DNA from: Acidobacteriota bacterium
Lineage (GTDB): Bacteria > Acidobacteriota > Vicinamibacteria > Vicinamibacterales > UBA2999
NCBI GenBank assembly: GCA_013140955.1
Contig: JABFRY010000439.1
Location: forward strand, 1-20,087
Reading direction: 5' to 3'
Length of the DNA stretch: 20,087 bases
The notes beneath the pieces were generated by a model. It ran no database searches. It saw only the letters and a list, made by a program, of their open reading frames with translations, and was not told the origin of the DNA. Made by a program: the position numbers and the translations under genes. Positions 1 to 6,172 of the stretch are shown here, in pieces. Each line of letters opens with the position of its first letter. Positions within the stretch are counted from its first letter, which is position 1.

Positions 1-2
1 CC

Positions 3-101
3 GCCGCCCTCCGGCCGTATCTCCGCTTCTATAACCACCGGCGTCCGCACGCGAGCCTCGGCCGGCGCTCGCCGTGGATGCGCTTCCAAGAGGCTGCCTA
101 A
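3..101 (+). pseudogene. IS481/IS3-type transposase, C-terminal end (cut by window edge)
   Basis: The frame beginning at base 3 reads through to TAA at 99-101 and contains YLRFYNHRRPHASLGRRSP. This is the characteristic end of the DDE integrase core (rve_3 region) of IS481 and IS3-like transposases, where a Y-N-x-x-R-P-H-x-x-L-G signature follows the last catalytic glutamate. Only about 32 residues lie in the window. I cannot tell whether the upstream part is intact, so pseudogene is a provisional label for a partial gene. Just downstream, bases 103-132 form a short reading frame ending in TAG that may belong to the end of the element. The family assignment rests on this single motif, and IS481 versus IS3 cannot be settled from the fragment. 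Confidence 0.75.
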
Positions 102-148
102 GATGAACAACCTCTTTGACATTCACAGCTAGCCACAGGAACTTGAGC

Positions 149-478
149 ATGGTCTGGACAGCTTGGAACAACGGTGGACACCTCGCCTCTGGTGCCGGGT
201 ACGGCTTCAAGCTCGACGGTGCTGACCGCGATCTGCACTTCAGCCCGGATTGGGAGAGCGTCCAGATTCGGCTGCCCGAGCACGACGGGTACAGCGTCGC
301 CGTCGTCAACGTGGACAAGAAGTCGTTCTGGGGAGCGCGCTGCCGAGAAGTCATCAGCCGAGACATCGGGAAGTGGCTCAATGACCAGGGGCATGCGCCG
401 TGGCCCAAGGGGAACCCGCCACGATTCGAGGTAAGGGGCCGGGGCGAACCCGTGTTCGAGATTGTGAGACGGGTCTAG
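149..478 (+). CDS. conserved protein of unknown function, 109 aa
   Basis: This is a small soluble protein with no signal peptide or membrane segment. It opens with MVWTAWNNG and contains GAGYGFKL near the start, a VNVDKKSFW segment in the middle and a PWPKGNPPRFE segment near the C terminus. The Trp/Gly-rich opening and the V-N-V-D-K-x-S-F-W core resemble small uncharacterised proteins found in many environmental bacteria, but I know no function for it. ATG at 149 was chosen because AGGA at 137-140 lies 8 bases upstream. A TTG at 116 would add 11 residues but has no better site and would run into the tail of the IS fragment. Its TAG stop shares the palindrome CTAG (475-478) with the stop of the converging gene. 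Position next to a transposase end makes it a possible passenger gene, which is only inference. Confidence 0.75.
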   Translation: MVWTAWNNGGHLASGAGYGFKLDGADRDLHFSPDWESVQIRLPEHDGYSVAVVNVDKKSFWGARCREVISRDIGKWLNDQGHAPWPKGNPPRFEVRGRGEPVFEIVRRV

Positions 479-1116
479 CCCACCCGCCGCCGGCGCACCG
501 CAGCCAGTCCTGCCAGTCCCGATACAAGAAGCAGCAGTGCCCCCGGCTCCGGCACCGGCGCAGCGCGCTCCACCACTACATTGTCGATGGCCGCACCGTA
601 GCTGCTGGGTGCTCCGGTGAGGCTCATGAACGACAGCGTCGTCGTGGGCTCGAAGGCCCGGAACAGCAGCGACACGGGTGCCCAGAGGAGGTTGGTGACG
701 GACTGGCCCGACGTGTCGAACTGGTAGTCGCGCGTGATCACGCCCACCGACACCAGCACGCGTTTGATGGCCGCGCCGCCCTGCGGGTTGCCAGACAGGT
801 GGAACAACAGGCGGTACCACTCCCCGACATCGGTGGCAAACGCCTGCCGGATGCCACTGAAGAGTGCGTTGCGGCCGTCCAGGTCTACCGCGTGGGCGGC
901 GTCCGAGACGGCCCACGGCGGCCCCATGTAGTCCACCGACTGGCCGAACACCGTCCAGCCGACGATGGACGTGGAGCCGGCCAGCACGTCCACGTCGTTG
1001 AGCCCGCCCATGGGCGGGCCCTGCTCGAAGCTGCCGTTCACGAGCAGGGGCGCGCCGTCGGCCAGGGACGCCGCGAGAACCATCGCCGCGGTGAGCAGGG
1101 CAACCATCGTGTGCAT
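475..1116 (-). CDS. PEP-CTERM secreted protein, DUF642/choice-of-anchor C-like, 213 aa
   Basis: An N-terminal signal peptide (about residues 1-22, hydrophobic VALLTAAMVLAASL) is followed by a beta-rich domain opening with LLVNGSFEQG. That domain has the N-G-S-F-E, G-W-x-V, V-D-Y and A-V-D-L-D-G landmarks of DUF642 or choice-of-anchor C proteins. The C terminus is a PEP-CTERM sorting signal: VPEPG at 188-192, a hydrophobic stretch, then RRRR at 208-211. Such proteins are exported and processed at the membrane by an exosortase, usually ending up in exopolysaccharide or the cell surface. No exosortase gene is in the window. ATG at 1114-1116 was chosen because AGGAAG lies just upstream and the signal peptide begins there. 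A longer frame to 1275 would put the signal peptide internally. Ligand unknown, probably carbohydrate by analogy with DUF642. Confidence 0.88.
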   Translation of the reverse strand: MHTMVALLTAAMVLAASLADGAPLLVNGSFEQGPPMGGLNDVDVLAGSTSIVGWTVFGQSVDYMGPPWAVSDAAHAVDLDGRNALFSGIRQAFATDVGEWYRLLFHLSGNPQGGAAIKRVLVSVGVITRDYQFDTSGQSVTNLLWAPVSLLFRAFEPTTTLSFMSLTGAPSSYGAAIDNVVVERAAPVPEPGALLLLVSGLAGLAAVRRRRVG

Positions 1117-1247
1117 CACACTTCCTTGCGGGCACGGCCCGGGATGAGGCGCGAGTGTGGCAGGCGCGATCGGCCTGCGCAATGGAACAGGTGGTCTACT
1201 TCTTCCTGGTGCCCGCAGCTTGTGTCCCCGCCCCCATCCCCCGCAGA

Positions 1248-2852
1248 ATGGCGCCCATGACCAGGCGATCGTCACGCACTCGAGTCCCCGCGCACCAGCC
1301 CACGCGTCGCGAGGCGCTCTCTACCGCCGGCGGCGCCGTGGCCGGCCTGCTGGCCGGTGCGAACGTGTTGCAGCCCACGCGCGCGCAGACAGCACAGGTG
1401 TCGCAGGCGGCGCAGATGGCGCAGGCAGCACAGGCAGCACAGGCTGCGCAGACCGGACAGGCGGCTCCCGCCCTGGCGGCACCAGCACTGACCGGGAGCG
1501 ACCTCACGGGCCGGCTCGCGCGCTACATGGCCGCCGCCCCTGGCCGCGACGTTCCGGCCCAGGCCATCGACGACGCGAAGGCGCGCATCCTCGACACCCT
1601 GGCGGCCATCGTGTCGGGCTCGTCGCTCCCGCCCGGCCAGCTGGCGATGGCCTACGTGCGGGACCAGGGCGGCACGCCGCAGGCGTCGGTGGCCTGCACC
1701 GACATCCGGTCCACGGCGGTGAACGCGGCCTTCGCGGGCGGCATGCTGGCGCACGCCGACGAGACGGACGATTTCGAGCCGGTGACGAAGGCACATCCCG
1801 GGTGCAGCGTGGTGCCGGCGGCGCTGGCCGTGGGCGAGTGGCAGGGCCGGTCGGGGCGCGAGTTCATCCGCGCCGTGGTGCTGGGCTACGACCTGTGCTG
1901 CCGCGTGCTGATGGCGCTGGGACCCGACCACGTGCGCGCCACGCACCGGAGCGCCGAGGGCCTGAGTTCCACGTTCGGCGCCGCAGCCGCCGCGGCGGCA
2001 ATGGCGCGGTTCGACGAACGGCAGATGCGCTTTGCGATCTCCTACGCCGCGCAGCAGATGTCGGGTCTGTGGAGTTGGCGGCGCGACGAAGACCACACCG
2101 AGAAGGCGTTCGACTTCTCGGGCATGGGGGCGCGCAACGGCGTGGCGGGCGCCACCATGGTGATGGCGGGGTTCACGGGCGTGGACGACGTGCTGGACGG
2201 CACGCGCAGCCTGGTGCAGGCGCTGTCAACCGAGCCTCGTCCCGAGGAGCTGGTGGCCGACCTCGGGTCGCGCTTCTACGTGTCGGAGACGGCCATCAAG
2301 GTGTTTTCGGTGGGCTATCCCATCCAGTCGCCGCTCGACGCGTTCCTCGGCCTGTACCGGGAGCACGCGCTGACGCCGGCCTCGGTGTCGCGCATCGTGG
2401 TGCGCATGCCGCCCGACGGCGCCGGCATCGTAGACAACAGCCCGATGCCCGACGTGAACTGCCAGCACCTCATCGCGGTGGCGCTCGTGGACGGCACGGT
2501 GTCGTTCGACGCCAGCCACTCGCGCGAACGCATGTTGGACCCCGCCGTGCGCGCGGTGCGGGAGCGCGTGACCCTCATCGGGGATCCACAGCTGAACGAC
2601 CCCAGCGCCCCGCGCAGCGGCCTGGTGCAGGTGACCCTCGCCGACGGCCGCACGGTGGAGCGGTTCACTCGCCACGCGCCAGGCACACGGGAAAACCCGC
2701 TCTCGTACGCGCAGGTGGCGGACAAGGCCCGCGGCCTCATCGCGCCGGTGCTGGGCGAGGCGCGCGCCGAGGCCATCGTGGAGCGGGTGAACACGCTGGA
2801 CGCGCTGGGGAACGTGGGGGAGCTGGCGGCGCTGATGTCGGTGCGGGTTTAG
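1248..2852 (+). CDS. MmgE/PrpD family protein with Tat-like leader, 534 aa
   Basis: The body from about residue 85 matches the MmgE/PrpD fold: an N-terminal helical domain (DDAKARILDTLAAIVSGS at about 109), the H-A-D-E-T-D-D-F segment, PGCSVVPAALAVGE, then a lid domain with DVNCQHLIAVALVDG. Characterised members act on propionate-derived or related polycarboxylates (2-methylcitrate dehydratase PrpD; cis-aconitate decarboxylase), but most homologues have no known substrate. Residues 1-46 look like a twin-arginine signal (TRREALST at 19-26, then a hydrophobic Ala/Gly/Leu stretch), which implies periplasmic location and is unusual for PrpD itself. Residues 49-71 are an eight-fold x-x-Q repeat linking leader and domain. 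ATG 1248 and ATG 1257 are both plausible starts and neither has a strong ribosome site. The frame stays open upstream to 1155. Confidence 0.85.
   Translation: MAPMTRRSSRTRVPAHQPTRREALSTAGGAVAGLLAGANVLQPTRAQTAQVSQAAQMAQAAQAAQAAQTGQAAPALAAPALTGSDLTGRLARYMAAAPGRDVPAQAIDDAKARILDTLAAIVSGSSLPPGQLAMAYVRDQGGTPQASVACTDIRSTAVNAAFAGGMLAHADETDDFEPVTKAHPGCSVVPAALAVGEWQGRSGREFIRAVVLGYDLCCRVLMALGPDHVRATHRSAEGLSSTFGAAAAAAAMARFDERQMRFAISYAAQQMSGLWSWRRDEDHTEKAFDFSGMGARNGVAGATMVMAGFTGVDDVLDGTRSLVQALSTEPRPEELVADLGSRFYVSETAIKVFSVGYPIQSPLDAFLGLYREHALTPASVSRIVVRMPPDGAGIVDNSPMPDVNCQHLIAVALVDGTVSFDASHSRERMLDPAVRAVRERVTLIGDPQLNDPSAPRSGLVQVTLADGRTVERFTRHAPGTRENPLSYAQVADKARGLIAPVLGEARAEAIVERVNTLDALGNVGELAALMSVRV
1392..1460 (+). 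repeat. x-x-Q coding microrepeat in the MmgE/PrpD leader
   Basis: Eight consecutive amino-acid triplets end in Gln (AQ, VSQ, AAQ, MAQ, AAQ three times, TGQ). They are encoded by imperfect 9-bp units around GCAGCACAG. The repeat lies between the Tat-like leader and the folded domain, where length change would be tolerated. Confidence 0.8.
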
Positions 2853-2962
2853 CGGCTCTGCAGGGTTGCTTTCGGGTGAGCAGCGCTGCCGACACTCCTC
2901 GAGGCTATCCCGCGTCGATGACGCTCGTTGACGCGTATGCATCGTGACGCCAGACTGATGCA

Positions 2963-3037
2963 GTGCGAACGACGCTGATCCTGGACGACGAACTGGTGGC
3001 CAAGGCCCGCCCGGAGTTCGATCACCGACGGGACTGA
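2963..3037 (+). pseudogene. truncated VapB-like antitoxin fragment, 24 codons
   Basis: GTG at 2963 begins a frame reading RTTLILDDELVAKAR before leaving the family and stopping at TGA 3035-3037. The opening (M-R-T-T-x-x-L-D-D-x-L-x-x-K-A-R) is the N-terminal DNA-binding start of VapB-type antitoxins, which normally continue for 60-80 residues and are followed by a VapC PIN toxin. Neither the rest of the antitoxin nor a PIN toxin follows. The fragment instead runs into the 3' end of the converging CopG-like gene (3022-3261). I read it as a relic broken at about base 3011. Confidence 0.6.
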
Positions 3038-3261
3038 TGCTCAGCCAGCCTCTGCTTTAGACGGTCACCTACGGCGTCGTGGGTCAGGACTTCCCCGGCG
3101 TCGATCTCGGCGAGGCCCTTCTCGACCTCGCGGACGAACCAGTCGTCGTAGTCGACGGCTCGCTCGATGGCTTCACGGATCAGCACGTCGGCCGACACGC
3201 CGCGGCGATCAGCGGCCCGCGCCAGTTTGCCCTGGAGATCGGGAGAAAGGCTTACTTCCAT
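3022..3261 (-). CDS. CopG/ParD-like ribbon-helix-helix antitoxin, 79 aa (orphan)
   Basis: The protein opens with MEVSLSPDLQGKLARAADRRG and continues with SADVLIREAIERAVDYDDWF and REVEKGLAEIDAGEVLTHDAV. This is the pattern of short ribbon-helix-helix antitoxins: a beta strand and two helices for DNA binding, then an acidic C-terminal tail that wraps the toxin. Family members usually precede a ParE/RelE-type toxin on the same strand. Here the bases downstream (below 3022, read on the minus strand) show no ParE or RelE frame, only the VapB fragment on the opposite strand, so it looks orphaned. ATG 3259-3261 has no Shine-Dalgarno site. A promoter-like TTGACA/TACACT pair places the predicted transcript start at the ATG itself, suggesting leaderless translation. 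Confidence 0.78.
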   Translation of the reverse strand: MEVSLSPDLQGKLARAADRRGVSADVLIREAIERAVDYDDWFVREVEKGLAEIDAGEVLTHDAVGDRLKQRLAEHQSRR

Positions 3262-3267
3262 CGACTC

Positions 3268-3294
3268 AGTGTACCGGGCAAGCTACGGTGTCAA
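3268..3294 (-). promoter_or_regulatory. candidate promoter for the CopG/ParD-like gene (leaderless)
   Basis: Read on the minus strand, TTGACA (3294-3289) is followed after a 15-bp spacer by TACACT (3273-3268). The spacer is shorter than the usual 16-18 bp. Six bases separate the -10 box from the ATG, so transcription should begin at or next to the start codon. Confidence 0.45.
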
Positions 3295-3305
3295 CCAGGC
3301 TGACC

Positions 3306-3457
3306 CTACTCGACGCGCGACGACTCCAGCACGGCGGTGAGCACCCTCTCGTGTGTCGCACCCAGCGCCAGGAGGTCGAGGACGTCCTTCACGCGGGGAC
3401 ACGCAGGTCACGGACGCAAGGGGCGCCTGCGGGCACGGACATTGGGCCATCGGGTCG
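3306..3457 (-). pseudogene. decayed second copy of the DUF433 antitoxin gene
   Basis: Read on the minus strand, one frame gives PAGAPCVRDLRV and, after a frameshift, the next frame gives RVKDVLDLLALGATHERVL then TAVLESS and a stop at 3306-3308. The intact DUF433 protein at 3822-4046 has GGRPCVRGMRI, RVKDVLDLLAAGATHEEIL and TAVLEFA in the same order. The relic also lacks the GDYPYLEPDDI segment between the last two blocks, an in-frame deletion that removes the conserved P-x-L-x-x-x-D-I motif. A 31-bp stretch is identical between the copies. No start codon or complete frame survives, so it should make no product. Confidence 0.82.
3366..3396. repeat. 31-bp direct repeat, copy 1 (in DUF433 relic)
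   Basis: These 31 bases are identical to 3942-3972. They encode, on the minus strand, the RVKDVLDLLA helix of DUF433. The copies are 576 bp apart and flank the DUF5615 toxin gene. Confidence 0.9.
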
Positions 3458-3494
3458 GCGGCAAGGCGGGCTGCCACCAGGCACTCGCGCCGAC

Positions 3495-3821
3495 TCAGAC
3501 GACCTCGATGAGCGACTCACCCCGCTCGAGAGCCGCAACAATCGCCGGCAGTTCCGCCTCCACGCGAGCCAGCAACGCAACTCGTCGGCTGTTCCCCAGG
3601 CGAAGCCACACGATCGAAGGACCGTCAATCAACAGGCGTCGTACCGCGAAGTCCTCGTCCTTGGTCACGATGATCGCTCCGACGCTCGCGGCGTACCCCC
3701 AGATCGTGGTGTCGGAAGCCGACGTCATTCCCTGGTCGACCACGTGCTCGGCACGATGACCCAGGGACTCGAGCCGACGGGCCAGGACAGGGGGTAACTG
3801 GGCGTCGACGAGGAAGCGCAC
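3495..3821 (-). CDS. DUF5615 PIN-like toxin, 108 aa
   Basis: The sequence MRFLVDAQLPPVLARRLESLGH and the later IIVTKDEDFA are the two signature blocks of DUF5615 PIN-like proteins. These are predicted Mg-dependent ribonucleases related to VapC. Candidate metal-binding acids are D6, D37, D55 and D57. Such proteins are regularly paired with a DUF433 antitoxin, as here: its GTG (3819-3821) directly abuts the TAG stop of the DUF433 gene at 3822-3824. CGGAG about 7 bases before the GTG can serve as ribosome site inside the end of the upstream gene. The zero-gap junction implies translational coupling and an antitoxin-first order. The reading frame is complete and of usual length. Toxic activity and target RNA are not known from sequence. 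Confidence 0.88.
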   Translation of the reverse strand: MRFLVDAQLPPVLARRLESLGHRAEHVVDQGMTSASDTTIWGYAASVGAIIVTKDEDFAVRRLLIDGPSIVWLRLGNSRRVALLARVEAELPAIVAALERGESLIEVV

Positions 3822-4046
3822 CTACGCGCTCCGGAGGACCGGGTGGTCGTTCTGGCGCGCGGCAAACTCCAGCACGGCAGTGATGTCGTCGGGCTCCAGG
3901 TACGGATAGTCCCCGAGGATCTCTTCGTGCGTTGCGCCCGCCGCCAGGAGGTCGAGGACGTCCTTCACGCGGATACGCATGCCACGGACGCAGGGGCGCC
4001 CTCCGCACACGGTGGGGTCAACCGTAATCCGATCGAGCGCGCTCAT
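3822..4046 (-). CDS. DUF433 antitoxin, 74 aa
   Basis: Small DUF433 protein with DRITVDPTVCGGRPCVRGMR, the RVKDVLDLLAAGATHEEIL helix and the YPYLEPDDITAVLEFA block. All are landmarks of this winged-helix-like family, which acts as antitoxin and probable transcriptional autorepressor for DUF5615 toxins. ATG at 4044-4046 was chosen because GGGAGG lies immediately upstream with a 4-base gap. A GTG at 4058 would use codons that overlap that ribosome site. It is the first gene of a two-gene operon with the toxin directly behind it. A partial, frameshifted second copy lies on the far side of the toxin gene. Confidence 0.88.
   Translation of the reverse strand: MSALDRITVDPTVCGGRPCVRGMRIRVKDVLDLLAAGATHEEILGDYPYLEPDDITAVLEFAARQNDHPVLRSA
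3942..3972. repeat. 31-bp direct repeat, copy 2 (in intact DUF433 gene)
   Basis: Perfect match to 3366-3396, located in the coding region of the intact DUF433 antitoxin. Sequence similarity extends at lower identity on both sides, as expected of a gene duplication rather than a free-standing repeat. Confidence 0.9.
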
Positions 4047-4158
4047 TCTGCCTCCCACGACGCTTAGCGAGTTCCCATTCTATGGCAGTGGCACCCCTCC
4101 GCGGACGCACCGAGACTGACCGGCATAGGGGTCGGGCCTGGCGCGTTTCGACGGCTGT

Positions 4159-6090
4159 TCAGCGGACCTCCGGAGGCCACGCTTCTTCTCCGAGGTGCTC
4201 CGGCAGAAACCCGCCGGCCTGCATGCTCCAGAGCCGCGCGTAGTGGCCCCCGCGCGCGAGCAGCTCCGCGTGTGTGCCGTCCTCCACGACTTCGCCCTCG
4301 TGGAAGACCACGATCCGGTTCAGGTGCGAGATCGTGGACAGCCGATGGGCAATGACGATCGACGTGCGATTGTGCATCAGGCGCTCGATGCTGTTCTGGA
4401 TGTGCCGTTCGGTGACCGAATCGAGGCTCGACGTGGCTTCGTCCATGAAGAAGATGGGCGCGTCCTTCAGGATGGCCCGCGCGATGGCGATGCGCTGGCG
4501 CTGGCCGCCCGACAGCCGTACACCGCGTTCGCCGACGAGCGACTCGTAGCCTTCGGGCAACGACACGATGAACTCGTGCGCGTGTGCCTGCCGGGCCGCG
4601 TCCTGCACCTCCTGGTCGGTGGCATCGAGCCGGCCGTAGCGCACGTTCTCGAGCAGCGACCGGTGGAACAGCATCGGGTCCTGGGAGATCATCGCAACCG
4701 CCCGCCTGAGTGAATCCTGCGTCACCTCGCGGATGTCCTGGCCGTCGATGAGGATGCGCCCGCCCTGGATGTCGTAGAGGCGCAGAATCAGGTTCACGAA
4801 CGTGGACTTGCCGGAGCCGGAGAAGCCGACGAGCCCGACGCGCTCGCCCGGCTGAATCGTCAGCGACAGCCCGCGAAAGACCTCCATGCCACCCGGATAG
4901 CGGAAGTCCACCTGCTCGAACCGGATCTCGCCGCCCGTGACGTGCAGCTCGTGCGCCGCGCCCTCGTCGGTGACCTCGTGGGGCCGGATGATCACGCCCA
5001 CGCCGTCGGTGATGTTGCCGATGTACTCGAAGAACTCGAGGAACCGCCGGCTCAGATTGCGGACGTCGTTGATGACGAGCAGCAGCAGGCTCGCCACCAT
5101 CGCGAACGACCCGACCGAGATGCCGCCACGCAGCCACAGGTCGGCGGCGTAGCCGATCATGCCGACCTGCAACGACAGCGTCGCGACGAACTGGAACCAG
5201 CGCATGCGTTCCATGAACCAGAACGTGCGCTTGGCGGCCGTCACTTCCAGGTCGAGGTAGTGACCCAGGTAGCGCCGCTCGTGTTCCATGCGGGCGAACA
5301 GCTTGGAACTCATCACGTTGGTGACGGCGTCCACGATCTTGCCGCTCACCGCGCTCCGAGCCGCCGCGAACGTCCGCGCATACTCCCGGCACCGCATCGC
5401 CAGCCGGTACGACACGATCACGTACGCCACCGTCCAGGCGGCGAGCACGATGGCCAGCCACGCGTTGACCTGGGCGAGCAGGACGAGGGACACGACGAGC
5501 GTGACCGTGACGGGCCAGAAGTCGAACAGGACCGTCCACAACGAGTGGTTGACGCCCATCGACACTTCGGAGAGGCGATTGGCCAGCGAGCCCGCGAAGT
5601 TGCCCATGAAGTAGCGCTGCGAGTGCCGCTGCAGGTAGGCGTACAGGCTGTTGCGCACGCGCCGCCGAAGCGCCGGGCCCACCATCACCAGCGTGGCCCC
5701 GCTGGTGCGGCTGAACACCAGGATGCCGACGTTGAGCGCCACGAAGAACCACATGGGGCCGGCCAGCGCGGTCCACACCGACGCCGTTGTCGTGCCCTGC
5801 AGCGCCACCGCCGAGTCGATGAGCCGCTGCACTGCCTTCGGAATCAGGATCTGGCACGCCGCCTGACCGAGCTCGAGCGCGAACATGAACACCAGCGGCC
5901 ACCGGTAGTAGCCGAGGAAGTGCAGCATGAAGCGTCCGGGCTCGGCGGGCAGGACCTCGGGAGGCGCAGAGAATTCTTCGTCGGCCCCGGCGAGGCCCTC
6001 CTCGCGCAGCTGCCGCTCCGCGTCGTGCACGAAGGCGTCGGCCGGCTCACGAAGCGGCGGGCGGGGTGGCCGGGTGGTGTGGGACGCCAT
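4159..6090 (-). CDS. ABC transporter, fused permease and ATPase half-transporter, 643 aa
   Basis: A type IV (exporter-type) half-transporter expected to work as a dimer. The membrane domain (about residues 55-345) has six likely spans, near 66-83, 115-125, 193-205, 210-226, 301-316 and 329-340. The nucleotide-binding domain carries Walker A GFSGSGKST (422-430), Q-loop Q470, the signature LSGGQRQR (526-533), Walker B IFFMDE with E551 as catalytic base, and the switch histidine in VIAHRLST (H582). All ATPase residues are present. An Arg/Pro/Glu-rich cytoplasmic tail of about 60 residues precedes the first span. ATG 6090 is the first good start; an upstream GTG (6135) has no ribosome site. Substrate unknown: lipid, drug or peptide export are all possible. 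It lies 82 bp downstream of the hydrolase on the same strand, so co-transcription is possible. Confidence 0.93.
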   Translation of the reverse strand: MASHTTRPPRPPLREPADAFVHDAERQLREEGLAGADEEFSAPPEVLPAEPGRFMLHFLGYYRWPLVFMFALELGQAACQILIPKAVQRLIDSAVALQGTTTASVWTALAGPMWFFVALNVGILVFSRTSGATLVMVGPALRRRVRNSLYAYLQRHSQRYFMGNFAGSLANRLSEVSMGVNHSLWTVLFDFWPVTVTLVVSLVLLAQVNAWLAIVLAAWTVAYVIVSYRLAMRCREYARTFAAARSAVSGKIVDAVTNVMSSKLFARMEHERRYLGHYLDLEVTAAKRTFWFMERMRWFQFVATLSLQVGMIGYAADLWLRGGISVGSFAMVASLLLLVINDVRNLSRRFLEFFEYIGNITDGVGVIIRPHEVTDEGAAHELHVTGGEIRFEQVDFRYPGGMEVFRGLSLTIQPGERVGLVGFSGSGKSTFVNLILRLYDIQGGRILIDGQDIREVTQDSLRRAVAMISQDPMLFHRSLLENVRYGRLDATDQEVQDAARQAHAHEFIVSLPEGYESLVGERGVRLSGGQRQRIAIARAILKDAPIFFMDEATSSLDSVTERHIQNSIERLMHNRTSIVIAHRLSTISHLNRIVVFHEGEVVEDGTHAELLARGGHYARLWSMQAGGFLPEHLGEEAWPPEVR

Positions 6091-6125
6091 GGGGGGAGCC
6101 CCGAACGATACACCGTCGGTGCGGC

Positions 6126-6144
6126 GCCCCGCCACAGGCGGTGC
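6126..6144 (-). terminator. weak hairpin between hydrolase and ABC transporter genes
   Basis: CCGCC ACA GGCGG forms a five-pair stem (6129-6141), extended by two pairs across one mismatch. There is no T-run after it on the minus strand. It could attenuate rather than terminate. Confidence 0.25.
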
Positions 6145-6172
6145 CCCGGCGACTCATCAGCGAGTCTGTCGC

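Noticed and set aside
98..1260. Long frames on both strands over 98-1260 rich in Arg, Gly and Pro
   Set aside because: They are shadows of the 109-aa gene and the PEP-CTERM gene in a GC-rich genome. The PEP-CTERM frame has a signal peptide, ribosome site and sorting signal and the others have nothing.
3283..3477. 64-codon minus-strand frame over the DUF433 relic
   Set aside because: It is a single frame through a frameshifted relic. The recognisable DUF433 blocks lie in the other two frames.
2963..4046. Integron cassette array suggested by the string of small TA genes
   Set aside because: No attC-like paired core sites were seen between genes, and the genes are not uniformly oriented.
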